A stretch of 64,000 nt of DNA from Ricordea florida. Its lineage: Eukaryota; Cnidaria; Anthozoa; Corallimorpharia; Ricordeidae. The stretch is taken from the NCBI GenBank assembly GCA_949710005.1, contig OX453276.1, forward strand, positions 25,754,346-25,818,345, in the 5' to 3' direction. The notes under the pieces are model-generated. The model was given only the letters and a program-made list of their open reading frames with translations. It was not told the DNA's origin and ran no database searches. The position numbers and the translations under genes were made by a program. Below are positions 12,501 to 25,601 of this stretch, piece after piece. Numbering within the stretch: the first letter of the stretch is position 1; every line of letters begins with the position of its first letter.

Positions 12501-15500
12501 AAGCATTTGAAACGGACACCGCACTGTGAGCAACAACTGTGCGAACACAAACCTCGAAAGCAATGGCATGTCCTTTCATTGCAGGAATTTCTCCAAAACT
12601 TTCATCTCCGGCTAGATCAATTCCTACAACACCGTCTGTTGCAAACTCTCGACAGAGCGCCACGACTTCTAGCGACCAATCTAAATACACAACAAACAGA
12701 ATGAGACAAGAAGTAGAGAAATAAAGTAAGTCATGGTAAAAAATGAGAAGAAATCAGGCATCGGATGAAACACGGCTCGTTTTTGTATCGGCGTTCATTT
12801 CTCCTTCCAAATAATTTCCTAAGTTGAGAAGCTATAAAACGCTCGGTACATGTGTAAACTATGTGTTTCATCACAAATCAAACATCTCGCATTTCGCCAA
12901 AAATACTCCACTGTGCATCATATTTTCAGCTCTCTTCTCGGCGTTTTGAGACGTGATGAAATACTGTACCTCTTATTAACGTATTACAAAACTCATAAAT
13001 GGGGAATATTGCCACCAAAACGAAATGGCTGATGGAGGTGATCCCTTCGCCACCGTTTCTGTTTTGAGCAATTATCAGTACCTCTCTAGTACGTAGCGCG
13101 AGGTAGTAGCAGTACGGATCGAGGAGGGTCCCCCAGGGGTTTTGAGGACAAAGGGAACGAAGGTAAAATGTCGTAGGGAACAATGGAACATGACTCCAGT
13201 TTTAGGGAACACGGGAACAAAAAATGGTCAAAACTCTATAGAAGGGGGTGGGGGAAATTAGGCCAGGGGATAGTGAGAAAATAAGGAAAAGCTGCGGGAA
13301 CAAGGGAACATAGGGCATTGTTATATACCTAGACTTTCACTCAAAAAACGAGCATTGCGATTGGTTGATTCTTGGTCACGTGCCCCCGATCAAATTTAAA
13401 TGTATCCCGACCGGGATACAATTGCGCAGTTGTTGCCCGCGCGCCAGTTGTGCCGTCTTTGTTTGTTTGTTTTTTGCTATATTTTGTTTAAGGGAAGGTC
13501 TAAATATATAACAAAGCACTTTATTAATAACATATGGTCCCTAGGGAAACTAGTTAGTTTTGTTTTCCCTCGAGTTCTGATGTTTCGTCTCGGGAAACAA
13601 CAGGACCCTCGGGAAAACAAAACTAACTGTTTCCATCGGGATCATATTGGAAGGGAACAAGGACCCTCCCAAGGACCTGGGAGACCATCACTGAGCTAAG
13701 CGAGGTCCATTCAAAAACGACAGAGAACATATACGCTCCAGTACGACCCGAGAGGGCTAAATTGGAAGGTAGTTAACTACACGGTAGTCCACACATACTT
13801 GCATATTTTGAATTTGCTAGCTTTCGGAAAAAAAACCACACGCCTATGACCGATTCCATGGGAACTGGCAGGATAGCGAACTCCCGACCAAAAAGGAACT
13901 AATCAGAGTGCTTGAATTTTCCTCAAGACCACCCTGTTATGAAAAAAAAAACAAAACTTACCCTAATTCAAGTTGTGATAACAGGGGGCATTATAAAACT
14001 CGGGGATTTCAATAAGAATTGTAGCAGCAGGAGAATTGTGTTAAGTATCAGTAGGATATTCTGAAAGCGCTCCATGTCTGAATTTAAAACTAGCTCAGGC
14101 CATCTAAATTTGACAGGAGAATTCTTCGTAGTTGCCGAAGAATTCTTCGTAGCAGCCGGAGAATTCTTCGTAGTAGCCGGAGAATTCTTCGTAGCAGCCG
14201 GAGAATTCTTCGTAGCAGCCGGAGAATTCTTCGTAGCAGCCGGAGAATTCTTCGTAGCAGCCGGAGAATTCTTCGTAGCAGCCGGAGAATTCTTCGTAGC
14301 AGCCGGAGAATTCTTCGCAGCAGCCGGAGAATTCTTCGTAGTAGCCGATACCTAAAAAAAGCACCCTGAAAATTACCAGGAAATGGTCGTATACAGCACA
14401 GAATTGTCCTTGCTTTCACTCCAAACTCTGTCTGTCCTCTATCGAGGCCCCTGTTAACGGCTTGTACCACAGCCCGGACGGATATATCACCCCCAGCATG
14501 ACCAGTGCAGAGTAGGTGAGGGCTATAGCGAGCCTCAAAATACAGTACACCAATGGCAGCTTGGTCTTCACATAACTCAAACGCTATTCGCTCAATTGCA
14601 TCAAGATCGTCTCTGAAACAAGGAAAACAATTCATAGAATAATTTGAGTACCGTATCTTTTTAACTACAACAACAACTTTCTTTAGCTAAATATAACAGT
14701 TAGTGGATGGTTTACCCCGCAAATAGCTAGAAAAAGCTAATCAAGGCGGGGCAAGCCAAATACAAGAACACTTCTATTAAAAGACAATAAATTTACACAA
14801 CAACACTTACATTAACGATACAGATTACAAGAGGATCGATTATTGACGAGTATCCATTAACTAATTATTAAAGGCCAGCAAGTTCTCTATGAAATAAATT
14901 ACATATTTGCGCTGCGGTCAGATACGTAATTGAAGATTTGACACTCGATTCGAACGTGCGACCTCGCGCACACCAGTACGATGCTTCACCAGCTTATAAC
15001 TAGCTAAACCAGCCGTTTACGCTGGGACAAGGTCAACAGAGGGTTTATATATTGCCGCCTTTGTAATGATATCAATGATTTGAGTATTCATAACGTTATT
15101 AATAACATACATGAAAAAGTTAATCCATTCTTATAGGCTGAGAGCAGTGCAGTTCAAGTTTAAATCCAGTGCAAAAAGCGTAATACCAGTGCAAATTTCA
15201 CATTGAAATTCTGGATTATGATTGGCTGAAAGAAAATAGGAAATTTTCTAAACCAATGATATCAAGTAAAATGACGACGAAAAGTTTCTCCGGAAACTTT
15301 GAAAATAGTTTCCTTCAGTAAGAAAAAATGGCTACATTAAATCAAGAAAGATTTACTCTGGCAAATACTATTTTTTCAAGTTTATGTTATTAATAATTAA
15401 TGAATTAATTTGCACTTGTGAGTTTTTCAAAAAGCTGAAATTGCACTCGCCGAGGTGGCTCGTGCGATTTCATCTTTTTGAAATTAATTCCAAATTGAAC

Positions 15501-18500
15501 TCGAAACCTTATGATTACCATTACGTATATGTGTTGGTAACAATGGAGTGAGGGAAATTACCGACTGCATCATTCATTATCACAGATAGAATAATTATCA
15601 CATTAGCGCTGACGCAGAGAATACAATGCAAACATAACTTTCTTTTATTCCACTCAGTAGTAGTGCAAATTAATATTTAACAGGTAGATCATGAGTTCAA
15701 GATTTCTGTGAGTCAACTGTAGATGAAAAACAGAACCCTGAGTTGACTAATGCCCTATTCACACCAACTAAATATTTTTAGTTAAACCATGTTTTAAAAT
15801 GTGAAAATTGGTTATTGAACAGTGGAACACAGGCTTTTACTCAGGATTCAAATAAACTTTAACATGCTCTATCTGTTTGTGCTAAATTTGTAGTAGACAA
15901 CTTCATTAAGCAGCTTTTATATAGTAAGCAATCTTAAGCTGTGTTTAACTAAACAGCATTTAAACATGTTTAAGCTTTGATGTGAATGGGGCATAAGTCT
16001 TTAAGAAGTTTAGTATTTAACCTACAGAAAACAAATTGTGGATCAGAAGTAGAGGGTTTAACTAATAATAGGGTGGTCATACAGTGTCATACAGTGTAGG
16101 TTCAACTCCTATTGGGAGAACTTGGATAAAGATGTCTGAGAGAACCAATCTGAATGCTCCTTTACATTTTCAAATGAAGTGACAAATAAAGAAAGAAAAA
16201 AAAAACACTGTTTACTTGACTCAAGGTTAAACAGACAGCTACTTAAAATAATTTTAACAGCTCTTGAAATATGAAATGAGTGCAACTTGAGCATAGCATG
16301 TTGGTGCTAGTTGAACCAAAGCTAAGCTGCAGCATGCATGACTAACAATATTGTATCACTGCACAGACTATTGGAATCAAAAAAATAAATTAAGCATTAA
16401 CTGGCCCAAGGTAATGACAAATGCAGAATTATGGTCAAGGACTGGCTAACAACCTGTTTTTGCCACTGTTAAAAGAGCTGGGTGGAGCTGATTTGGCCAC
16501 TTGTAACAGAGCGGTGGAAAGGAAACAGGGTTCCATGCCATGAAATAAAACCTGAATGAAAAATCTGCCTGCTCTCCCTTTATATTTATTGTTAGAAAAT
16601 GTGACCCTCCACTGAAAAGCAGTTAAATTTATGGTGGTCCATTCCCTTCCTCCTGACAAAAATGGTTTGTGGCTGGATGGATAGTGAATCATGTAAGCCT
16701 TTACAGAGTATCCTGAGGGGTAGTGACTCATGTAAGCCTTTACAAAATACCCCGAGATCTTGTGATTACCCCCTCCGAGGAGATCTTGGGATATTTTGAA
16801 AAGGCTTACATGATTCACTACCTGGCTGGTTTGTGCAATGATCCTGTGGTCCTTCACACACGCTGCACCTGTGAAACTTGTATTTAATATTAACAAAAAC
16901 AAATGACCCCTCCCTCTATGTTGTGTCAAATTCAAATTTGAGCCAATCAAATATTCATGGCCTTCCCCTGAATTCTTCTGGCCCACCTTCCCTACTAAAA
17001 AATGAATGCTCCCTTAATCCAAATTGGTGCTTCATTGGAGAGAAAACGCTTGGTACACTAGTTCTCCTGTTATCTGATGGTCATACTACTTTCATTATTA
17101 ACATACATTGTTGACTCACATTATGACAGGAAGGAAAACACGGAAGCATGCTAAAAAACCACTAAGTGACGAGGGCCTATCCAAACTAATTGACACGTGA
17201 GGCCTCAAACTCTCCAAATCATAAGCAGGTAACTTGAAATTTTTCTTCCTGCAAGGAAACAAAAATAATAACTTATTTGTATGCCCTATCCAGATCAAAC
17301 TACTACTAAACTGCACTAAATGACTTGAAAAGAGTTACATATACTGGTAAGTTAGAAGGTAAAAAGGGTATAAAATTGGACCCCAAACCATACTGGTAGG
17401 TGCCACTCTTATAGGTGTGGTCAGCTACCCTTCTATATCTTAATCAATCAATCAATTATTTGATCAATCAATGTATTTATTGTCAATAACGTGGGGAGTG
17501 GTTGCCCAATCTCCCGAGCCAGGTGCTCATGTCAAAAACGCTCGACATATATAAATTACAACTTCAACAACAAGGGCCTGACCACAACACTGGGCTCTAC
17601 ATCCAGAACAGTGTGTGAGTTCTTTAATGTCCCACAAAGTTATTACAAACACGGGCTGTGAGACGGGACCTACGGTTTATCGTCCTTGTCCGAGAAGACC
17701 AGAAGGTCTAACCATTTACAGATGTCATTAACAAGGCAGCACTTTCTCCTCAGTTTTTTAAAGACCCTGAGTGATGGTCCGGCCGAGGTTTGAACCAATG
17801 ACCTCCCGCCCGATAGTCCTGTGCTCTACCAATTGAGCTAACTGGTCTATCAAACAGGCTGAGTCTTAGAAGGTCTTTTCCTCCATTTTACAGTGAAACA
17901 ACTTAATATTTTCGACTCATTTGATAAAACCATTTTTTGTGTTTCAATGTAACATCAATACAACACAAGTTTCTTAAACTAATCCCTTCACACTTGCAGT
18001 TATCCAAGGTCTACAGTCTTTAATATTGTAACTTGGCTGAACAACAAAATTCAAGGAACAAAACAAGACAGAGGTCTTCTCAAAACAAGGTTTATTCTGA
18101 AATACTCTTAATGTGAAAAGTCTGAGAAGGAACTTTTTGCATACCCAAAAGGCTATAGAAAATGAACAAAGGAGACCTGATAAACAGAAATAACAATACT
18201 CCTTTGTAAAATAGCCAAGGTTGCAGAGTCACGCAAAACACTAACTGACATAGAGTCACACAATCTAGTTTCGCTACTAAACAATTAGATTATGAGCTCG
18301 AGATTTCTATCGCGTGATAGTTGACGAGGGCGCAGTCTGAGTCAACTATCACGCATAGAAATTGAGAGCGAATCATCTAATTGTTTTAGTATAAATCTAC
18401 TAGTCGTTCAAAACTTTGTCTTTTCTGGAACAGAAGTGGCTGCCATTACGCTACTCACTATCTATCACAGAATAGATAGTGGGTAGCATAGCCAATCAGA

Positions 18501-19299
18501 GCGCGGCATTTGTGATAGAACACTAGTAGATTTATATAAAATATTATAGAATGGAACCATAAAATGTACAAAGTGACTGACCACAAACTGCAGGTACAGT
18601 CAAACCTGTATTAGGCCGTCACCCGGTATTAAGCGGTCACTTCACCAGTCCTCGAATGAAAATGGTTTCACTTCAAGTTTACAACATTTTGTCTAAAATT
18701 GATTTCGCAGATAAGGCAAATTTGTTATCCAACAAAGGCAACACCATTTCAGGCTGCCAGAGAGCTGTTGTTGGAGTAAATTGGGAAAGGGGGGGGGGGG
18801 TAGGTGTGTTTGGGCCTCTAGGGGGCCATCTGCACTATAAACTTTGCCTTTGCCCACATGCTCCCTATCATTTGTCTACCAAGGTGCATTCCGCATATAG
18901 CCCACGCCGACGATCTTCGGCGTAACCTAAACCAAATGCACCGTGGTCTGTCTATCCGTAAAAGCTAGGGCAAATGCACTATATCGCGGGACGCACTTAC
19001 TTCGCTAATTCGATGATAGTTTGTATTCGTAGTGCACCATCGAGATGAAGGTGTAGTTCAACCTAGGATCAATACGGAAGAATGTTCAATAAATCCCCTC
19101 CTCTCTCTCTTTACCTCTGTAAAGCAAAAAGCTAAGCTGGAATCCACGAAACCAGGCTTTCAAGAGGTGCTTGCAGACACTGCCCCGGGGATGGCTCTGT
19201 TGAGAGGTTAACCAGCTCTCTACATCTATTTATCAGGGGTAATCGCAAAGAGCAATCTATCAAAAACCTTACTTTAGATTTAGGAACCTTCACCGCCAT
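5459..19299 (-). CDS. ADA: Adenosine deaminase (ADA1 type), ten exons
   Basis: Purine salvage enzyme that hydrolyses adenosine or deoxyadenosine to inosine, normally cytosolic. Exons in transcript order: 19299-19273, 19062-19001, 17248-17120, 14612-14377, 12680-12553, 10468-10397, 9797-9696, 8053-7986, 7204-7075, 5548-5459. All have AG/GT borders and their phases join to 1044 nt (347 codons plus stop), close to the usual ~360 residues. Zinc ligands and catalytic residues are present: HLHLDG (H13, H15), RYSPHLL (near 101), HRTVHAGE (H206, E209), GHGYH (H230) and SLNSDDPL (D288, D289). The short start MAVKVPKSK has no signal peptide, so this is ADA1 rather than secreted ADGF/ADA2. The first exon codes for nine residues only. 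The gene is divergent from the amine oxidase. Its introns hold several MITEs, one of which begins just after the exon 4 donor. Joins were made by eye; a transcript would confirm them. Confidence 0.93.
7390..7459. repeat. Short inverted repeat (foldback)
   Basis: ATTATTCGCCGAAGGCGAAG is mirrored by CTTCGCCTTCGGCGAATAAT across a ~30-bp centre. It sits in the ADA intron between exons 8 and 9. Confidence 0.7.
8336..8468. mobile_element. Foldback element in ADA intron 7
   Basis: The arms start GCGTTGTCTGCACTCTTATG at the left and are mirrored at the right with a few mismatches; the arms also share a GTCATCACAGTGGTC segment. No clear target duplication. Confidence 0.7.
9393..9606. repeat. GAT/TGA trinucleotide microsatellite
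   Basis: Impure (GAT)n/(AAC GAT)n array containing an internal direct duplication of roughly 90 bp. Open frames through it on both strands encode only Met/Ile or His/Tyr runs and are not genes. Confidence 0.9.
9925..10175. repeat. CCGAAAAACCG-type dispersed repeat, copy 1
   Basis: Degenerate internal repetition of AAAACCGAAAAACCG. A second copy is at about 26310-26500 in the amine oxidase gene. Both carry GAAAACCAGATGCTAAAA, so they are one family. Confidence 0.7.
10800..10995. mobile_element. GAATTC-minisatellite element, copy 1 (about two units)
   Basis: Shares its flanks with the elements at about 14000-14370 and 38277-38520: GAAAGCGCTCCATGTCTGAA then TAGCTCAGGCCATC. It holds only about two 21-bp units of the AGAATTCTTCGTAGTAGCCG minisatellite. 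Confidence 0.75.
11143..11185 (-). pseudogene. Isolated first-exon fragment (MASERFSTLDEEDIS)
   Basis: An ATG at 11185 opens 14 codons followed by a good splice donor (A then GTAAGTTG). It lies inside an ADA intron on the same strand with no visible following exon. The start resembles the N-termini of repeat-associated multi-copy genes in cnidarian genomes, which I recall only loosely. It is probably a fragment carried by a repeat. Confidence 0.3.
12054..12320. repeat. Dispersed repeat related to 39490-39760
   Basis: Contains GAATCTATTTTTAGATCC, a palindromic GCGCCATGGGGAAACCGCG segment and CAGACGGGGTTATGTTCTC. The block at 39490-39760 has the same segments in the opposite order and orientation. 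Both are non-coding. Confidence 0.6.
14000..14370. mobile_element. GAATTC-minisatellite element, copy 2 (about eleven units)
   Basis: About eleven tandem 21-bp units of GGAGAATTCTTCGTAGCAGCC run from about 14115 to 14348 inside the same repeat that occurs at 10.9 and 38.3 kb. The unit is a multiple of three, so frames stay open on both strands and give false ORFs of heptad repeats. The array ends seven bases short of the ADA exon 4 donor. Confidence 0.88.
16678..16822. mobile_element. Foldback element with GGTAGTGAATCATG termini, copy 1
   Basis: The right end GGCTTACATGATTCACTACC is mirrored at the left, and the repeat AATCATGTAAGCCTTTACA recurs inside. Related to the block at 49505-49698. 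Confidence 0.7.
17442..17855 (-). mobile_element. tRNA-derived SINE
   Basis: On the minus strand a tRNA-like head has an A box TAGCTCAATTGGTAGAGC (17840-17823) and a B box GGTTCAAACC (17796-17787). A non-tRNA body follows, ending in an (AATTGATTG)-type tail near 17450. It lies in the ADA intron between exons 2 and 3. The head does not fold as a proper tRNA, so this is a SINE and not a tRNA gene. Confidence 0.75.
18268..18545. mobile_element. Foldback element with TAGTATAAATCTACTAG ends, copy 1
   Basis: Contains two hairpins: ATCGCGTGATAGTTGACGAG mirrored 40 bp on, and CACTATCTATCACAGAATAG with its complement. Related sequence lies at 27196-27590 in the opposite orientation. Both have the GAGCGCGGCATTTGTGATAG segment. 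Confidence 0.7.
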
Positions 19300-19631
19300 T
19301 CGTGTACTGGCCGCGTCTTTCGAACTTCCGTTCGCACAACAGTGAATTCTTTAAATGTCGTCCTGTTACCGCGAAAGACTGGCACTACAACTCGGGTCCA
19401 GCAATAGGGATTGCATAAAAATCGAAAATTAGAAAGTTTTACAGTCCAGTTTGTGTTCTTATCTCAGCCAGTATTGTGAACATGTCCGATCCAGCTGCCA
19501 TCAAGTGCACTATTATTTCTGCTACCAAAAGTCGCAATCAACAATGAGTACGGGTGTGCTCGATCACGGTAACATCACACGACACGTGCATCACTCTACT
19601 GCACTCAGTACTGTAGATCTTGTGCGGAGAC
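19300..19631. promoter_or_regulatory. Shared intergenic region of the divergent ADA and amine oxidase genes
   Basis: This 332-bp gap separates two ATGs that point away from each other, so it should hold both promoters and both 5' leaders. On the plus side there are short upstream ORFs starting at 19482 and 19543; both are closed before or shortly after the main ATG at 19632 and are out of frame with it. No TATA box was recognised. The bidirectional promoter role is inferred from spacing alone. Confidence 0.5.
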
Positions 19632-22600
19632 ATGAAGATACAGATTGTTAGTGAAGAACTTGTTCAAGAACACGTTGCTCAAGTAACTGAAAACGGGAAT
19701 CATCTAGCTGGTTTGTCATGGAGTGGAAAGAATTTGTCATCTCAGAGAAACCAGTTAGCACGAAGAACATTTTTTGGTTTATCTGAGGATGGCACCTCGA
19801 CACAAAACGAGGCGAAATTGTTAGAAATTGTTCTTGCTCAGTATCTCCCTGATTCAAATTGTGGCTTCGTACGATTCTTAAGCTTAAACAGTGAAGTTGA
19901 AGAAGAACAGCGATACAGTTGGAGGGTGCAAAAGGAGTTAATGAAAGAGGTAGTTCATGTCCTAAATCTGGTAAGGGAACCTCTCGATCAAGCTTGCCCC
20001 ATCGAGATATGGGCTCATCTCCGGTGTAAGATAATTTATTCACACAACTGACGTAAGACAAAGGACACAAAGCGTTCTTAACAATGTGCCTAACCCTAAC
20101 AAACAAAGAAAATATAAATTATAGTATTATATCTCTCAGTTAGTACAGGCCCTAGGATTTGTCAGTTCAAAAGTTTGTTTTGGTCTCCATTAATTAATCA
20201 TCATTAAGTCGCATTGGATTAATTACTATTAATGTTATCTATCTGATGTGATTGATCAAAAGCAGTCAAGTTAATTTGTACTCTTTAGAGCATAATTAGA
20301 ATTCCAAACTTACCATACAGGGGCTCCACATCACATTCATGATATTTTTATTGATTTGCTACCCCTCAGTATACCACTAAATTTTATTTTATCGTAAAAA
20401 AAGAATGGTTAATTCTGCTAGATTTTGATCTTTAGCTCAGATCATTAATTCTGACCTTTACTTCTCAGGATGCCAAAAGGAATGGATGTAACAGCATTTC
20501 TGAAATCCTCAGCTGCATTGATACTGGCACTGATACAAGAGAGTGCTTCCAGAAATCTTTATATGACAGAGGATTTCGTTTGATGGAAACAGACTCCTTA
20601 AATGATAATCAGAATGACCTTAGACATACCAGCTGCCTTCTTATGTATAGACCACATTTATATCCGAACTACCAAATTGAGGATGGAGTTTTATTTGATC
20701 ATGTGGAAGTTTCTTTACTGTTGCAGTTTATAAAGGAACTTAGGACAGTTTCCAATGATTACTGGCATAAAAACCTACTAAGTCATATTTCAACTCTTGA
20801 ACAGACATCCTTGACTAAAATTGATGTCCGACCATCATTTCCTTGGCATGGTATGTATTCAGCCACTGTTGATGCCCTTCTCTAACTGAGTAAATTGGAT
20901 CATTTTCTATGAATAATATAGGCAAAGGTTCATGCTCAGAAACGGCAGACAGTGAATGTTTAAAATGTCTATGACTGTACAGTCAATCACACATGCACAG
21001 GAACTGCTCTTGCATATATCAGGTCTGTTAGGAGAAATTAAAGTTTGCAGTCCCTTGGTGATTGCCAAGCACAACCACGTCACACCATTTAGGACTACAT
21101 GCATCACATGACACTGACAGTTGAAATAAGAAATATTAAATCTTGTCAGCACAGAGCAGGGCTTGGAACTGCAAGGTTTAAATCTTGAAGCCTTGCTCTG
21201 TAATGCTTGTCCTTAATTTTTTAAAGATCCACAGCTTTGCATTCAAGCAACCATAATTTAGTGTATTAATAAATTTAGTGTCATAGTGTGGGGAGTAGTC
21301 GGATATTCTTACAAGGCAGAAGCTTGTGATTAAACAACTGATCTCCAGATTGAATTAGAATTGAGAGGTGAAGGTTCTATAACAGCAAAAATCCCGGAGA
21401 ACATGGGCAGGACCAACAATGAACTCAACCCACATGTGGCCGCAGGAACCAAACCCATATCACAGGGGTGGGGATAGTACTCTCACCATTGCACCAAGCT
21501 TGGTTGACATCTTGTATGTATATGAGTTGGCTCATAGAGTCTTTATATGTTGTTGTCACAGGAGCAGGTGAAGCATCCTTTGATAACCAGGTGGTTGTTG
21601 TTGGTGGGGGTGTCGCTGGACTGGCAGCAGCAGCATCACTTTCAGAAGCTGGGTTTAATGTTGTTCTTCTGGAAGCTGCAAATTATCTTGGTTAGCATAA
21701 TTTTCACACTTTCAAGATGACGTCCAATCTCACCCGAGAGTAAGAATTGTAAACCGCCATGAACAATTAGTGGATATGTGCGGTATATCCATTACCATGA
21801 CATTTTATTTTTCTTTCCAGTCAACCCAGTTTAATAAGAATCAACATAATGCGGAGTTTGCTATTTCTAGCTAAGATCCAAGCTGACATCCCTCTGTGTA
21901 TCTCACCTAGGATTTTTTTGTTGTACAAACTAGCTCAAATTCCATAATGTATAGAGATTTGGGATCTGAGCAAAGATTTAGGACTACTTGAGGCAGTACC
22001 CCTGTTGATATCCTTGTGTGTTCTGAGTCAAAACAGATGGGATCCTTCACAGATTTCCCACTGGGATTTCAACTGGGATTTTTGATTATCAACCTTCTCT
22101 TAAACTGGAGAATTAGTCATCTATATTCCATGTACGACTCAATAACATTATTGATGAAACATTAAATCTTAAGCAACAGTATCCTCGTCATCCATGACCA
22201 TTAATTTACAATTAGAATAATTGATAAAAACATTCAGTATTAGTTGAAGGGAAAGATCAAGCTAGTTGTGTACAGTCACCCAACTTCATCAATAATTGTA
22301 CTGAAATAATTTGTCAAATATTAAAATTGAGTTCATTTTTCTTAGGTGGTAGAGTGAAACAGGTTCAGCCATTTAAAGGTTTTCCTCCAATTGATCTGGG
22401 TGGTGAGTTTATTCACGGGTCAAACACTATTATCAACAGGATTGCTGAGGACAATGGCTGGGCTGTTGAACCAGTAAGGAACACTATCTGTGACCATGTG
22501 ATCAAAATAGTATATTCAAATTAAAGCAATTTAGCATTCTCTTATGAGTCTTAGCTCAGTAATAGAGTGTCAGAACTAGTAATCTTTAATCCATAGACTC

Positions 22601-25267
22601 CACCAGGAGTGCAGCTACCTGTATGCATGGTACACAAATGCGTACCTAAAAACGATAGAATGTAAAAAAATAACATAAAAAAGTAATAAAATAACAAAAA
22701 TGCAACAAAATAAAAGATAGTTGTTTTAAACCTTCCACTCCCAAGATCTGAGTAGCAATTCGTCAAAGCGAGTACCATACATTTTGTTACAGACAAATTT
22801 TGAGAATTTGATATTAGGTCGATTCATCATCTTCAAGTTAATTGTTTTGTTCAATTCTCATAGTCAGATTTCCTTACACTATAATGTTAAGGAAAAGAGA
22901 AGTTCCATTCTGATCACTTCTGGGAGTGAAAGGGTTAAAAAAGCGCAGTTTGCTTCAATTCATTTAACTGTGCTTGTTTCTTTTTATGTATATGTTGTGG
23001 TTCAATTTTTCTTTTGGTTTAAATTTTATTTTCCTTTGTTTTCTGTATAGTAATGAATGATAATGAGTTTGAAACAAAGGAAAATAAAATTTAGACCAAG
23101 GATAAAATTGAACCATTACATATATTTCCTAAATAAGGTACTGTTATTTTCGTAGTCTATGGTTTTGTCTCCTTTGTTCTCTTTGTTCTACGTCACTCGT
23201 GAACGTGACAGGTTTTTACACCGATGATGAGCCGAAAATGGAGTGCTCTTTCTTTTGAAAATAGAGTGCTCTTTCTTTTTAATATAGTAGGTGGTTGTTA
23301 GTTACATGTCCATTCACAGTGCGTATTCACTGGAGCTTACAAATGTATTGTTTTGAAACAGAGTTTGAGTTATTTTGCAGCTTTGGAATCTTTTGTCTTG
23401 AAGTGCAATCGATGTGATGGAATGGAATTAGCAGACCAGTATTACTACAACGGAGAATTGTTCCCAGTTTTCAGCACTCAACGCGACATTCAGGCAGTGT
23501 GGAGGGCCTGGGATCAAGTTATCGGTTTGGGTGAAAAACTGTCAACAGGTGATATGATCCGCAACACAGAAAATGACGAAACAGTGGAGAAAATAATTGA
23601 CCATTCATGTTTCATGTCTATGGACGGTGACAGGGCAACATTTAATGCCCAAGTAATGCCTGTGATGTCTTCCGTACAGAACGGCGTTGTAACCAAGGAA
23701 ACGAAAGGAAAAAATGATGATGCAAGGTGAGCTCACATGTAGATCACTGATCAGAAATTATCTTCTCTTCATAGGAACCTTCGAGAGTATCATAAGAGTA
23801 CGGGAACTCATCACTTGCAGAGAATTAAGGAAATAATCCAGGGCTGATTTTAAGCTGTGTTCATACTTTGAAAGGTTAATTATAGTAAAATAAAAACATA
23901 AAACCTTTATTCTTACAAGATACGATTTAAAGCTAACAAGCTTGTGAGGTCGTGTATACTACGGGACGGACCATTAGAAAAGTGATGGGGAGGGGGGGGG
24001 GGGGGCGTGGGGAATTTTTTAGCTTGCACGAATTTTTTTTTTCGCTCACTACTTGTGCAGGAATTTTTTTTCAGGTGAACCCCTCTGCACGAATTTTTTT
24101 TACTACGTGTGAAAAAGTCACAATTGGACCTTCCTTCTGCACGAATTTTTTTTTTTTACCTTCTTCCTTGCATGAATTTTTTTTTTCTTGGCATTTTCTC
24201 TTGCATGAATGTTTTTTTGTTTTTTCCCCACCCCCCCCCCCCCATCACTTTTCTACTGGTCCGTCCCTAACTACGAACATAAACTTCGCTAAGAATTCTA
24301 ACTGGTGGGAAGTGGACGAGTTGGCTGTTAGTGATCAGGACAGGAATTGAACCCGGGATCGTGACCAGATTAAAAGTCCAGCGCCCAAACCACTCGTCCA
24401 CTCTGCCTCTCTCTAAAATAAAGAATTATGCAGGCTATCATACCTCTATCAATTTTATTCGGATCTCCGGTTGCAAGTAGCGTTCCCCATTCCTATCAGA
24501 CCTTTATAATTACCTCGCATAGTAGCAGATCGAGAGATTTTTAAATCTTCTTCCACGGTAATAAAACAAAGGAATCATGACAGCAACCAATCAAACTGCG
24601 CCACGTAACATTCTAGTCAGGGATGCGACGTTTTTTTTTGGCCTTTAAAAAGAATGAGGGGAATGATAGCGATGGATCATGCGATCATTTCTAGAAGACC
24701 GTAGTTCTAGTAAAGGCCCGGCCAAACGGATCCAACATGTTGGTGCAACATCATCCAACATTGTTGAATCCATCGTGTTGCGCTCCTTTGGCCAGCACGT
24801 TGCACGATGTTGCATTTTGTTGGATGATGTAGAGCGAAGTTTGATTCCGCAATGCTGATGACGAAAAAAGGATACTGTCGTTTATATTTTATAGGCTGTC
24901 TTCTGATCAGCATGAAGACATGAGTATTCTAGAGTGGCTTAAGTTGAAACAGTGCAGTGATGATGTGATTGCAGTGTTTGATACAATGTACTGTCAAACA
25001 ATGGGAGCCACTCTCCATCAAATGGGCCTGTTTGAGTCAGCACGGGAGGAACACGAGTGGGGTTATGGCCATGGCAACTATAGGTTGGTGGATAAGTGGA
25101 TCAGTTAAGTTATAGACAGATAGAAGGATTAATAGACAGACAGACAGCTAGAGAGATAGATAGCTAGATAGATAAGCGGATAGACAGATAGAGAGACAGG
25201 TAGACAGACACAGAGTTAGACAGACAGGTAGGTAGATAGATATTAAGACAGAAAGACAGACAGACTG

Positions 25268-25301
<34 letters not shown>

Positions 25302-25567
25302 GTAGATAGTTAGATAGATAGATAGATATCTAGATGGATGGATAGACAGATAGAGACAGACAGAGATATAGACAGAGAAATAGATAGATAGGTAGACTGA
25401 CTGACAGAGAGTCAGACAGACAGGCAGATTGACAGATAGATACATTAGATAGTCAGACAGACACAAATGGACAGAGAAATAGATAAATAGACAGACAGCT
25501 AGAGAAATATATAGACACAGACAGAGAGACAGACACAGAGGTGGACTGATAAACTGCATGTAGAATT

Positions 25568-25601
<34 letters not shown>

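Noticed and set aside
14090..14364. Long heptad-repeat frames through the GAATTC minisatellite on both strands
   Set aside because: They arise from the 21-bp period. Only the part from 14377 upward is real coding sequence (ADA exon 4).
17780..17851. tRNA gene on the minus strand
   Set aside because: A and B boxes are present, but the cloverleaf does not close and the sequence continues into a SINE body.
25164..25559. 131-codon minus-strand frame that looks like a multi-pass membrane protein
   Set aside because: Translation of the GATA/GACA array; hydrophobicity is an artefact of the repeat.
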